A DNA stretch of 64,000 bases, from positions 1,116,001 to 1,180,000 of the forward strand of contig NZ_JAJEJT010000004.1 of NCBI RefSeq assembly GCF_021390645.1. The letters run 5' to 3'. The translations under genes were made by a program, and so were the position numbers. How positions within the stretch are numbered: position 1 is the first letter of the stretch; each line of letters starts with the position of its first letter. This DNA is from Paraburkholderia flagellata (lineage in GTDB: Bacteria; Pseudomonadota; Gammaproteobacteria; Burkholderiales; Burkholderiaceae). The notes beneath the pieces are model-generated. The model searched no databases. It was not told where the DNA came from and worked only from the letters and a program-made list of their open reading frames with translations. Below are positions 17,556 to 25,376 of this stretch, one piece after another.

Positions 17556-18293
17556 ATGTTCGAGCGCGAACCGATCGTTGGCAATATAACAACGCAGATC
17601 GCCAAGATTATCGGCATGCGCGTGGTCTCGGGCGAGTTCGCGCCCGGCGACGCGCTGCCGGTCGAAAGCGAGCTGTGCAGCGCCTACGGCGTGAGTCGAA
17701 CCACGCTGCGCGAAGCCATCAAACAGTTGGCGGCCAAACGTCTCATTGCCGTTTCACCCAAAATTGGCACACGTGTCCTGCCCTTCTCCGACTGGAACCT
17801 GCTCGACCGAGACGTACTCGCGTGGCGCCTCAACGCGCAGTTCGACTCCAAGATCGTCGAGGACATATTCGAAATGCGCATCTGCTTCGAGCCGCGCGCA
17901 AGCTTTCTCGCCGCGCGCCACGGCAAGGAAGAGACCTTTCAGATCATCGAGCGCCGCTACCTGGAATTGGCAAACGCATACGGCCAGTCCGCCCAGCATG
18001 GCGCCTCCGACAATCGCGCGGCCGCCGACGCGAATCTCGAGTTTCATCTCGCCATCATCACGGCCTCGCAGAACGGCATGTTCATTACGATCGGCAACGC
18101 GATCAAAGCCGCGTTGCGCGTGTCGTCGGAAATGATGCAGCGCCAGGCCGCAAAGCCGAGCGAAGACCTCGAACTGCACGACGCCGTCCGCCGGCATATC
18201 GTGGCGCGCGAAGCCGACGCGGCAGCGGCTGCCATGACGCGCCTGCTCGAACAGTCACGCGACCGGATCCTGCGCTATACGATCGCGCCTTGA
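17556..18293 (+). CDS. FadR-subfamily GntR regulator of the arabinoside operon
   Basis: A 245-residue regulator. The winged helix-turn-helix occupies about residues 8-72 (LPVESELCSAYGVSRTTLRE) and an FCD domain about 95-235. ATG 17556 follows AAGGGGAAGTG. A much longer upstream reading frame runs through the GH51 gene and is rejected. It is 44 bp after the arabinofuranosidase gene and ends the operon, so it probably controls it in response to arabinose or a breakdown product. I found no clear palindromic operator at 11184-11605 or 14471-14592. Confidence 0.9.
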   Translation: MFEREPIVGNITTQIAKIIGMRVVSGEFAPGDALPVESELCSAYGVSRTTLREAIKQLAAKRLIAVSPKIGTRVLPFSDWNLLDRDVLAWRLNAQFDSKIVEDIFEMRICFEPRASFLAARHGKEETFQIIERRYLELANAYGQSAQHGASDNRAAADANLEFHLAIITASQNGMFITIGNAIKAALRVSSEMMQRQAAKPSEDLELHDAVRRHIVAREADAAAAAMTRLLEQSRDRILRYTIAP

Positions 18294-18621
18294 CGGCCGT
18301 CGATGCGCGTTCGCGCGCTGTACTCGCTTTGTGCTGATCCCACCACTCACCGCTATGCACGGCTTGCGCGCCGCCGCTACCCGTGCGCACCCTGGTCGGC
18401 GCCCCCTTCCGGCCACTATGCAGAAATCGTCACGAGTAGAACCCTAATCGACCAAGACGCGCCAATTTTCGCTACCTAGACTGCATTCGCCGATCTCGCC
18501 ACGCTTCGCACGCCAGCGTGAAGCTCAGAGGCGCGTTCGCAACAACTCAAGATCGCACTCGCCGGCACTGAAGCACGCAATGTCCGGCATTGCCCAACAT
18601 GCACCTGAGGGGAAGTGAAAA
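18294..18621. other. Intergenic region, nothing recognised
   Basis: About 330 bp between the GntR gene and the binding-protein gene. No open frame with a ribosome-binding site, no strong hairpin and no repeated element was seen. It must hold the promoter of the following gene. Confidence 0.5.
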
Positions 18622-19755
18622 GTGAAATTGAAGGTAACGCACTCCGCACTCGCAGCCGCCTGGGTATTTTCATGCGCCGCCGCACACGCCGATGTCGTCA
18701 AGATTGGCTTTGCCGCGCCGCTCACGGGCGCGCAGTCGAACTATGGCACTGACATGCAAAAAGGCGTGCAACTGGCCATCAACGATTTCAACGCCACGCA
18801 TCCCACCATCGGCGGCAAGCCCGTATCGTTCGAACTCGACTCGCAGGACGACCAGGCTGACCCGCACACGGGAACCGTGGTGGCGCAACGCCTGATCGAC
18901 GATGGCGTGAGCGGCATCATCGGCCACTTCAACTCGGGCACCAGCATCCCTGCATCCGATCTGTACAACCGCGCCGGCTTGCCGCAGATTTCGATGGCGA
19001 CCTCGCCGGTGTATACGGCACGCGGCTACAAGACGACGTTTCGCCTGTTGACGAGCGACGCGCAGGCCGGCCGCATTGTCGGCTCCTATGTCGTGAAGAC
19101 GCTGCACTACAAGCGCATTGCGATCATCGATGACCGCACTGCATACGGCCAGGGCATTGCCGACGAGTTCGCGAAGGCGGTCGAGGCAGCCGGTGGCACC
19201 GTGGTGAAACGCGACTACACGAACGACAAGGCGCTGGACTTCTCTGCAATCCTGACGAATCTGAAGGGCATGAACCCGGATGCGGTGTTCTATGGCGGCG
19301 GCGACGCGCAATCGTCGCCGATGATCCGCAAGATGCGCCAGCTTGGCATCAAGGCGGCGTTCGTGACCGGCGAAATGTCGCGCTCACCCACCTTCCTGAA
19401 GATCGGCGGCAGCGCGGCCGAAGGCGCGATCGTGTACATGGGCGGACTGCCGAAGGAAAAGATGCCCGGCTTTGCCGGCTACGCTACGCGCTACAAGGCG
19501 CGCTTCGGCGAAGACCCCATCACGTACTCGCCGTACTCGTACGACGGCACGATGGCGCTTCTCAACGCGATGAAGGACGCGAACTCGACCGATCCGAAGG
19601 TCTATGGCCCGTACCTCGACAAGCTGTCGATCAAGGGCGTATCGGCTGCGACGATTTCGTATGATGCGACCGGCGACCTGAAGGACGCGCCCGTGACCAT
19701 CTACAAGGTCCAGCATGGCGATTTCAAGCCAGTCGACACGATCGCGGGAAATTGA
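18622..19755 (+). CDS. Branched-chain amino acid type ABC binding protein (LivJ/LivK family)
   Basis: A 377-residue periplasmic binding protein. The GTG start at 18622 follows GAGGGG, and a signal peptide ends at FSCAAAHA-DVV (residue 23). The mature start VVKIGFAAPLTGAQSNYGTD is typical of the LivJ/LivK family. No permease or ATPase genes are adjacent, so it must use a transporter encoded elsewhere, or serve as an extra specificity subunit. The ligand could be an amino acid or an amide and cannot be told from sequence. Confidence 0.9.
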   Translation: MKLKVTHSALAAAWVFSCAAAHADVVKIGFAAPLTGAQSNYGTDMQKGVQLAINDFNATHPTIGGKPVSFELDSQDDQADPHTGTVVAQRLIDDGVSGIIGHFNSGTSIPASDLYNRAGLPQISMATSPVYTARGYKTTFRLLTSDAQAGRIVGSYVVKTLHYKRIAIIDDRTAYGQGIADEFAKAVEAAGGTVVKRDYTNDKALDFSAILTNLKGMNPDAVFYGGGDAQSSPMIRKMRQLGIKAAFVTGEMSRSPTFLKIGGSAAEGAIVYMGGLPKEKMPGFAGYATRYKARFGEDPITYSPYSYDGTMALLNAMKDANSTDPKVYGPYLDKLSIKGVSAATISYDATGDLKDAPVTIYKVQHGDFKPVDTIAGN

Positions 19756-19762
19756 TCTCTTC

Positions 19763-19822
19763 GCGGGTCCATCAAGGACCCGCTGAATCCGCACTGACTG
19801 GTCCTCGCCATCAGTGCGGATT
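19763..19822 (+). terminator. Double hairpin after the LivJ-type gene
   Basis: Two stems in tandem just after the stop: GCGGGTCC/GGACCCGC (19763-19770 and 19776-19783, 5-nt loop), then a perfect 12-bp stem AATCCGCACTGA/TCAGTGCGGATT (19786-19797 and 19811-19822, 13-nt loop). There is no T-tract, so 3'-end protection or Rho-assisted termination is as likely as intrinsic termination. Confidence 0.55.
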
Positions 19823-19963
19823 GCCTCCAGTGCCAGATCACTCCCGGCCACTGACTCGCGACCTTGATACGACCTCGCCGTATGCCCGTAATCGGGCATG
19901 GCTGTTGCGCCCACGCCGATACGTGGCGATACCGCCGCATATCGAAAGCGAAGGGAGACAGTC

Positions 19964-20866
19964 ATGAGGCAAACCGTATTGGGCGTCTACGACAGCTATG
20001 GGAGCGCACGTTCCGCGCAAAAAGCGCTAGGCGACGCAGGGGTTGCGCAAGCCGATATCGCCATTTACTCGATGTCGGTCGAGGCCCCCCTGGAAAAAGG
20101 GCCGCGAGTCTACGCGCCTGGCGCGGGCGATGCGGGGCAACACACACCGGTATTCGATCAACTCGAACGCTTGTTCGCGCGACTCTTCAAGCACGGTGCG
20201 TATCCTCCGGAGACCGAAGATTACCGCGAGTTCATTCGCCGCGGCGGATCGGTCGTCAGCGCGGACGTTTCCGAAATGCAAGTGAATCTGGCGCGCGAAG
20301 TGATGCGCAGCACGGGCGCAGCGGATATCGAGGAACGCAGCAGTGCCTGGCACAACGCTTCGTCGCGTACTGCGTCCTCCAAGCGCACGACCCGCGCGTC
20401 CGACGATTTGCGCGACACATCGCCCGAAGCGGCGGCGCAAACACGGCACGCGGCGTATGCTTCGGCAGCGCCGACCGTGGCCAGTGGCATGCAGCAGGTC
20501 ACAACGCGCGCGAGCACAACTGCGCCCGAAACGACCGCGAGCGCGGCCAGAGCGCAGCAGACATCGACGAGGGGCCTCGTGGGTGATCCTGTCATGGGCA
20601 CCCCGATCGACGACGCTGCCTACGAGACCGAAATCCGCAAGGACTACGAAGCAAACTACGCGGACTCCGGCATGTCCTACGACGAATATTGCGCAGCTTA
20701 CGAGCACGGCGCAACGCTCAGGCAAGACGAACGGTATCGCGGACACGACTGGCAAGGGGTCGAGCCGAGCGTTCGCGAGGATTGGGAGTCGCGTTACCCG
20801 GAAAACGGCTGGGAAAGATTCAAGGCTGCCGTCCGCCACGGCTGGGAGCGCATAAAGGGCGTTTGA
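19964..20866 (+). CDS. General-stress-protein-like protein with YflT-type N-domain
   Basis: A 300-residue soluble protein. Residues 1-45 (MRQTVLGVYDSYGSARSAQK) resemble the N-terminal domain of YflT/general stress protein 17M. Residues about 110-205 are low-complexity Ala/Thr/Ser/Arg. The C-terminal 85 residues (YEANYADSGMSYDEYCAAY, DERYRGHDW, then WERFKAAVRHGWERI) match a conserved tail found in other stress-associated proteins. ATG 19964 has AAGGGAG. It stands alone with hairpins on both sides. Function unknown; a stress-response or envelope-quality role is the usual guess. Confidence 0.7.
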   Translation: MRQTVLGVYDSYGSARSAQKALGDAGVAQADIAIYSMSVEAPLEKGPRVYAPGAGDAGQHTPVFDQLERLFARLFKHGAYPPETEDYREFIRRGGSVVSADVSEMQVNLAREVMRSTGAADIEERSSAWHNASSRTASSKRTTRASDDLRDTSPEAAAQTRHAAYASAAPTVASGMQQVTTRASTTAPETTASAARAQQTSTRGLVGDPVMGTPIDDAAYETEIRKDYEANYADSGMSYDEYCAAYEHGATLRQDERYRGHDWQGVEPSVREDWESRYPENGWERFKAAVRHGWERIKGV

Positions 20867-20893
20867 GACCGTCTCCTTCCACCTGCTTACACA

Positions 20894-20925
20894 TTCCCAG
20901 GCTGCCGACCTGAGCGGCCTGGGAA
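20894..20925 (+). terminator. Terminator-like hairpin after the stress-protein gene
   Basis: TTCCCAGGC (20894-20902) and GCCTGGGAA (20917-20925) form a perfect 9-bp stem with a 14-nt loop, 28 bp after the stop codon at 20866. It lacks a T-run, so it is a weaker intrinsic terminator than the one at 21197. Confidence 0.5.
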
Positions 20926-21196
20926 CACGCGCGCTCAATTCACTTTCTTCGCCGTCCTCTCCCCATGCGGCGCGAGCAAATCGCGCTTGAGGATCGTCTT
21001 CCGGTCCAGCCCAAATCATGGCGCCATCCACGGGTCCCCGTCGTGTTCGCGCCACTCAATCTTGCACATTCGTATACCTCTGGAAGGACTCGTAAGCGAT
21101 TGGCCAAAGGCCACGCTGATTCTTGCTTCATGCAAGCCCTCTGGAAGCGAAGATTTGCCTCGCCGCTCGCCGATTGCCCCCCGATCGGCGTAAGGC
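20926..21196 (+). other. Gene-free stretch ending in a strong terminator; possible small RNA
   Basis: No reading frame here has a ribosome-binding site or Burkholderia-like composition, and the frames that exist run straight through the terminator at 21197. The stretch nevertheless ends in a textbook rightward intrinsic terminator, while the preceding gene already has its own hairpin. A small RNA ending at about 21236 would explain this. I could not identify a promoter, so the 5' end is unknown. Confidence 0.25.
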
Positions 21197-21236
21197 GGGG
21201 CGCGCTTCCCCCTTCTCGGCGCGCCCCTTCTTTTTT
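21197..21236 (+). terminator. Strong Rho-independent terminator
   Basis: GGGGCGCGC (21197-21205) and GCGCGCCCC (21219-21227) form a perfect 9-bp GC stem, followed at once by TTCTTTTTT. The orientation is rightward only; the complementary side has no T-tract. It is the best intrinsic terminator in the window. Confidence 0.85.
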
Positions 21237-21262
21237 GTTCCATTGCGCCAAGGAGGCCCTTC

Positions 21263-21448
21263 ATGACCAGCCCTATCGGTTCGAGCAGTATCGCGCACAC
21301 GTCCTCGTTGACGTCGCTGGGCGAAAACCGCAGCACCAAGAACTCCAGCACGGATAGCACCGCCGGCAACCCCTTTCCCCAGCAGGAAACCGTGCACCCG
21401 GCCGCACCGGTCGGTCCGCTCGGCCACAACATCAATACCTCGGCATGA
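21263..21448 (+). CDS. Small hypothetical protein, 61 residues
   Basis: A short polar protein starting MTSPIGSSSIAHTSS and ending PVGPLGHNINTSA. The ATG has AAGGAGG 6 nt upstream and its stop overlaps the start of the next gene (ATGA), which argues for real translation. No membrane segment or domain is visible. The C-terminal PLGH-INT-A ending resembles small conserved proteins of Burkholderia that I recall only generally. Function unknown. Confidence 0.6.
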   Translation: MTSPIGSSSIAHTSSLTSLGENRSTKNSSTDSTAGNPFPQQETVHPAAPVGPLGHNINTSA

Positions 21449-21690
21449 CCACTTCGCCGTTACGGGAGACGCCGGCGCAGCGCGCGCCCATGTGCCTGAC
21501 ACCACGGTTGTCAACGCATCTGGCGCGCGCCACGTCGGCGATTGCCCTCGCCTGCCTCGCCCTGCCGCTCGACGGCTGTGCCGTGGCGGCCTTTCCATGC
21601 CGGGTCGCATCGGCCACGCTCAAGATCGTGCCGTTGGTCGGCCACCCGGCAGCCGTGCCGTTCGACGCGTGCGCGGCGGCGGTCGACTGA
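21445..21690 (+). CDS. DUF6726-type small lipoprotein-like protein
   Basis: An 81-residue protein whose centre reads LPLDGCAVAAFPCRVASAT, a lipobox-like cysteine followed by the conserved CR-VSAT-KI-P-VGH pattern of small Burkholderia proteins assigned to DUF6726. The last four bases of the previous gene are shared (ATGA), so translation is coupled. Probably anchored at the outer or inner membrane; role unknown. Confidence 0.65.
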   Translation: MTTSPLRETPAQRAPMCLTPRLSTHLARATSAIALACLALPLDGCAVAAFPCRVASATLKIVPLVGHPAAVPFDACAAAVD

Positions 21691-21704
21691 TCGAGGTCCA
21701 GCCG

Positions 21705-22544
21705 ATGAAACGGGCGCCACTGATCGCTTTCGCTTTGAGCGCGGCATACCTGGCCGCGCCGCTCTCGCCCGCGCATGCGGACACGCATTTCGAAGGGCGC
21801 GTGCAACCGTACGTCGCGCCGAAGGCCACCGCCCCAGCGCAATCGACTATCGCGTCGAACGCGGCGAGCGTAGTGGATACCGCGATCGCGTCGCATGCGG
21901 CGAGCGCGGCAAAACCGTCGGCGCCGATCGCGAAAAAGCGGCGGCCGGCGTTCGATGCATCGGCCACCCGAGCGCGCGTTCCGGCGCCGGACGACTCGCC
22001 GTTCGCGTTTCGCGGCATTGCGCTCGGCACGCCGCTGAGCGCGCTGCGGCAAACGGACATGGTGCGCGCGACGCCCCACGAGAGCGAGTTGCTTTGCGAG
22101 ACCGACGTCGCGGGCAGCGACATCGGCATGATGGTCAAGAGTTACACGAGCCTCACTGTGGCTTGCCGGTGGGCGCACCACACGGCGCAAGGCTGGACGC
22201 CATCGCGAGCCGTAGTGGACGGCGTGCCCGCGGTCGACCATATCCTGCGCTTTGCGCACGCCTCGGCCGGCGACCCGCTGCGTCTTTATGAAATGTCGTT
22301 CGTCGTGGATTCGACAACGGCCTTCGACCTGCGCAACCTGCTCGCGTCGCGCTACGGCGCACCGCGCGTGCTCGGCGCACCGTCGCTGCCACTGCTCGTG
22401 TGGGAGAACGCCTTGAGCACGATCACCATCTGCCTGCTGCCCGACAGCGATCGCGCGACGCTCACGTATCTGCTCAAGCCCGCCACGCTGCGCGCCAAAG
22501 GCAACGAGAAGACGCTCAAGCTCAGCCAGTTCGACGAAGGCTGA
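21705..22544 (+). CDS. Exported hypothetical protein
   Basis: A 279-residue protein with a signal peptide (MKRAPLIAFALSAAYLAA, cleavage near PAHA-DTH). An Ala-rich, disordered stretch (about residues 35-90) is followed by a folded domain beginning FAFRGIALGTPLSALRQTD, a pattern found in proteins that compare a calculated shift along a conserved core. Two cysteines (in LLCETDVAG and VACRW) could pair. GAGG lies 9 nt before the ATG. It is 14 bp after the DUF6726 gene, so three small envelope genes form one unit. I do not recognise a function. Confidence 0.7.
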   Translation: MKRAPLIAFALSAAYLAAPLSPAHADTHFEGRVQPYVAPKATAPAQSTIASNAASVVDTAIASHAASAAKPSAPIAKKRRPAFDASATRARVPAPDDSPFAFRGIALGTPLSALRQTDMVRATPHESELLCETDVAGSDIGMMVKSYTSLTVACRWAHHTAQGWTPSRAVVDGVPAVDHILRFAHASAGDPLRLYEMSFVVDSTTAFDLRNLLASRYGAPRVLGAPSLPLLVWENALSTITICLLPDSDRATLTYLLKPATLRAKGNEKTLKLSQFDEG

Positions 22545-22607
22545 AACGGAACACGTCAACCGGCCGCCCGGACGAACTCAACGAATCCGCCGAATTCGCC
22601 ACATCCG

Positions 22608-23360
22608 ATGAATCACCCTCGCACCCGCCCCTTCGCCATGCCATTCGTTCAATCGGAATCCTCAATTTCCAGCGCATGCCGCACGACTCGCTCGAAAGGC
22701 GCGGCGTACGCGTTGCTGTGCGCATCGCTCGCCACGGCGCTCGCTGGCTGCGCGACGCCGGAGTCGATCGTCAATACGCCCATGACACCGCCGCTCGCGG
22801 AACCGCTGCTGAACGTCAACACGAGCGGCGCGATCTATCAGTCGGGCACCGCCATCTCGCTGTACGAGACTCCGCGTGCGCAGCGAATCGGCGACGTGCT
22901 CACGATCCGGCTTTCTGAAACCTATAGCGGCAATGATGTCGCGAGTGCCGCCGCCAAGCGCGACAGCAACATCACGGCCACGGCCGCCGACCAGTCGACC
23001 GGCGCGGCGGCGCGGCTCGCGCGCCTGTTCAATATCGGCTCGGCGTCGACCTCGTTCAACGGGAGCGGCAATCACTCGCTGTCGAGCGACATGACCGGCA
23101 CGCTGGCCGTCACGGTCATCAGCAAGACGCCTACGGGCAATCTGGTGGTCTCGGGGGAGAAGATCATTGCGATGAGCGGTGAGCATCAACGCCTGCGGCT
23201 TTCCGGGATCGTCAATCCGAATGACGTGGAAGCCGATAATTACGTTGAATCAGGGAAGATCGCCAATGCGCGCATCGAGCAGGTTGGGCACGGATTGCTC
23301 AACGATGCGACTACCGTCGGCTGGTTGCAACGTATGTTTCTTAGCGTGCTTACGTTTTGA
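22608..23360 (+). CDS. flgH: Flagellar L-ring protein FlgH, orphan copy
   Basis: A 250-residue FlgH-family lipoprotein. The lipobox LAGC puts the lipid on C48, and the family core is clear: GAIYQSGTAISLYETPRAQR, IGDVLTIRLSETY, and the C-terminal LRLSGIVNPNDVEADNYV and GWLQRMF. FlgH forms the outer-membrane ring of the flagellar basal body. The start is uncertain: ATG 22608 gives a long 47-residue leader, ATG 22638 a shorter one, and neither has a clear ribosome-binding site. No other basal-body genes are near, so this is a second or displaced copy. Confidence 0.85.
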   Translation: MNHPRTRPFAMPFVQSESSISSACRTTRSKGAAYALLCASLATALAGCATPESIVNTPMTPPLAEPLLNVNTSGAIYQSGTAISLYETPRAQRIGDVLTIRLSETYSGNDVASAAAKRDSNITATAADQSTGAAARLARLFNIGSASTSFNGSGNHSLSSDMTGTLAVTVISKTPTGNLVVSGEKIIAMSGEHQRLRLSGIVNPNDVEADNYVESGKIANARIEQVGHGLLNDATTVGWLQRMFLSVLTF

Positions 23361-23387
23361 GTCTCTTTTTCGTGATTCCTGGCCGCT

Positions 23388-23419
23388 TTGGCCTTTCCTT
23401 GTTTTCAAGGAAAGGCCAA
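23388..23419. terminator. Bidirectional terminator-like hairpin between convergent genes
   Basis: TTGGCCTTTCCTTG (23388-23401) and its exact complement (23406-23419) form a 14-bp stem closed by a TTTT loop. It lies between flgH (rightward, stop 23360) and the response regulator (leftward, stop 23445), where a shared terminator is expected. No long T-run follows on either strand. Confidence 0.7.
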
Positions 23420-23444
23420 CGATGTTCAAGCGGCCGCCAAACGC

Positions 23445-24260
23445 TCAGTTTTCCTCATCATCAGGCATTTCGCCTTCAAGCTCATCGGCGTATTCACCGC
23501 TGTCTTCATCCGCATGCTCACGGGCATGTTCACCAAAGCGCTCGGCGAAGCCAACTTCACCATCAGGCACGAACACATACCCGTGCCCCCACACCGTCTG
23601 AAGATAGCGCGGCTCGGAAGGATCGGTTTCGATCAGGCGCCGCAAGCGCCAGATCGCCACATCGAGACTGCGATTGCGATACCGCCCCGCCTCCCCATAC
23701 ACGATTTCGATAATCCGCTCGCGCGAAAGAATCGTCATCGAGTGATTGACGAACAGCTTGAGGAACGCGAATTCGCTAGACCGCAGCGGCATGCGGACTT
23801 CGTCGCGATACAACTCTCGCGAACGGAAATCGAGTTCAAAGGGGCCGAAGCGAAACGATTCGCGGCTTTCCGGCGCACCCGTGAGGTTCGAAATGCTGCG
23901 CCGGCGCATGACCGTTCGAATGCGCGCCACCAGCTCGCCCGGATCGAACGGTTTGCCCACGTAGTCGTCGGCGCCAAATTCGAGACCCAGCACGCGGTCG
24001 ATCACTTCATTGCGCGCGGTGAGCATGATGACCGGCAGGTCATCGCCGCTTTCGCGCAAGGCGCGCAGCGCGCTGATGCCATCCACTTCCGGCATCATGA
24101 TATCGAGCACGACAACCTGCGGCCGCTCGGAGCGCAGCCGCTCCTGCATCGCACGCACGGAAGGCAGCGTCGTGACGGTAAAGCCACGCATCTGCAGATA
24201 TTCGGCCGTGACGTCGCGCACGACCGGATCGTCGTCGACGAGAAAGATATTATTTGCCAT
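23445..24260 (-). CDS. OmpR-family response regulator, orphan
   Basis: A 271-residue response regulator. The receiver domain has the acidic pocket DDD near residues 9-11, phosphoacceptor D53 in VLDIMMPEVDG, and the conserved K in GKPFDPGE. The winged-helix domain ends with the typical WGHGYVFVP. The last 30 residues form an unusual acidic tail (HADEDSGEYADELEGE). No kinase gene is adjacent. Its closest visible relative is the regulator at 26388, which shares the same order and wording in both domains, so the kinase at 27172 might serve both. Confidence 0.9.
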   Translation of the reverse strand: MANNIFLVDDDPVVRDVTAEYLQMRGFTVTTLPSVRAMQERLRSERPQVVVLDIMMPEVDGISALRALRESGDDLPVIMLTARNEVIDRVLGLEFGADDYVGKPFDPGELVARIRTVMRRRSISNLTGAPESRESFRFGPFELDFRSRELYRDEVRMPLRSSEFAFLKLFVNHSMTILSRERIIEIVYGEAGRYRNRSLDVAIWRLRRLIETDPSEPRYLQTVWGHGYVFVPDGEVGFAERFGEHAREHADEDSGEYADELEGEMPDDEEN

Positions 24261-24344
24261 GCGTAAATCGTAAGGGACGAGAACGAGCCGGTACAGGCCC
24301 GCAGCCTTACCAATCCTTTCCCGCGCGTCGCGCGGGCACCAGAT

Positions 24345-24944
24345 TTACTGGTCGCTCGAAGCGGACTGGAATGAATTGCCCAATTGCGTCTGGTCGACCA
24401 CCATGCTGTCCACCAGCCCCTTGAGCTTCACCGCCGCACTCGAATAGCGGTCGGTGCCGAGGCCGCGCACTTCGTAACGCGCGGTAACGGCGATATGGTT
24501 GTGCATGAAGATCGTCAGATTGATCGTCGAAAGATAAGCCCTGCTTTCGTCGCTGAACGTCGGTTTGCCGAATTCGATCGACGCGTTATACACGAGACGT
24601 CCTTCGCAACTCACCGGCTCGGTTCCGGCGCCATAGACGTCCGAAGTCACACCGCGCTGCGCGAGCACGAGCTGCAGCGATGGCACGAAATCTCCCGATG
24701 TGACCATGGGATTGTTCTCGATACAGATCGAGCTGAGATTGACCGGCCGGCCCGTCACGAATTTAGGCGAGGAGTAGTTCGACGCGACCGCGTAACCCGC
24801 CTGAATCACGGAGCCAGTCGCATCGGCCGCGGTGATGAGCGTCCATGCGCAGCCGTTGAGCGCGAGCGCCGCGGCGCAGGCAGCGCCGAGTTTCACCGTA
24901 CGCGCGCTCGCACGGCTGACGTATGACACGATTTCATGTGGCAT
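24345..24944 (-). CDS. Lipoprotein of unknown function
   Basis: A 199-residue protein with a lipobox LALNGC (lipid on C32) after a hydrophobic leader, followed by a periplasmic domain with two cysteines (SSICIENNP and VSCEGRL). The region TSGDFVPSLQLVLAQRGVTSDVYG resembles envelope proteins that compute a low-abundance component, but I do not recognise a family. It lies between two response regulators: the orphan at 23445 and the paired one at 26388. The start lacks a strong ribosome-binding site. Confidence 0.6.
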   Translation of the reverse strand: MPHEIVSYVSRASARTVKLGAACAAALALNGCAWTLITAADATGSVIQAGYAVASNYSSPKFVTGRPVNLSSICIENNPMVTSGDFVPSLQLVLAQRGVTSDVYGAGTEPVSCEGRLVYNASIEFGKPTFSDESRAYLSTINLTIFMHNHIAVTARYEVRGLGTDRYSSAAVKLKGLVDSMVVDQTQLGNSFQSASSDQ

Positions 24945-25376
24945 GGGAGCGGATACCCGATGCGTTGAAAGGCTGCGCGGAACATGACACGCTCCCGGCA
25001 GGACTCGTCACGTATGATCGGTGCAAAGCGATGCGCGCGATGGCCGGGACATCGGTCAATGTTGAATGCCACTTTCCACTTCTTCAAAATCCTCCCGCTC
25101 AGTAAGGACTTGCACGCGTGCATTGCACGCCTTCTCTACGCAGAGGCACGCGCTACAGGTCGTCAGCGCCCTTTGGCAATTACCGCGCGCTAGGGCGCGT
25201 GTAATGTTTCGTAAGCGCTCCTGCATTCTCCCCGCTGAGTGAGACATTGCGGATTCTTCGCCGCGCTATCGTTCTCACCGCAGTTCTCACTGCGGTTGGC
25301 ACTGCGGCACCTCGCGCCTTAGCGACGCCGGACGAGCCACACGCTGCTCCCGTCTTTCTCCTATTTCAACATCATC
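24945..25376. other. Divergent intergenic region, no clear gene
   Basis: About 430 bp between the leftward lipoprotein and the rightward LprI-like gene. It holds one perfect 7-bp hairpin, ACCGCAG/CTGCGGT (25277-25283 and 25290-25296), close to the LprI-like gene. A TTG-initiated frame from 25247 starts with a signal-peptide-like stretch but then runs antiphase through the LprI-like gene, so I do not call it. Confidence 0.5.

Noticed and set aside
20965..21357. Open frames across the terminator at 21197
   Set aside because: They read through a perfect intrinsic terminator and lack ribosome-binding sites or family similarity.
25247..25376. A small secreted protein starting with a TTG codon
   Set aside because: The start looks like a signal peptide, but there is no mature protein: the frame runs antiphase through the LprI-like gene and no ribosome-binding site supports it.
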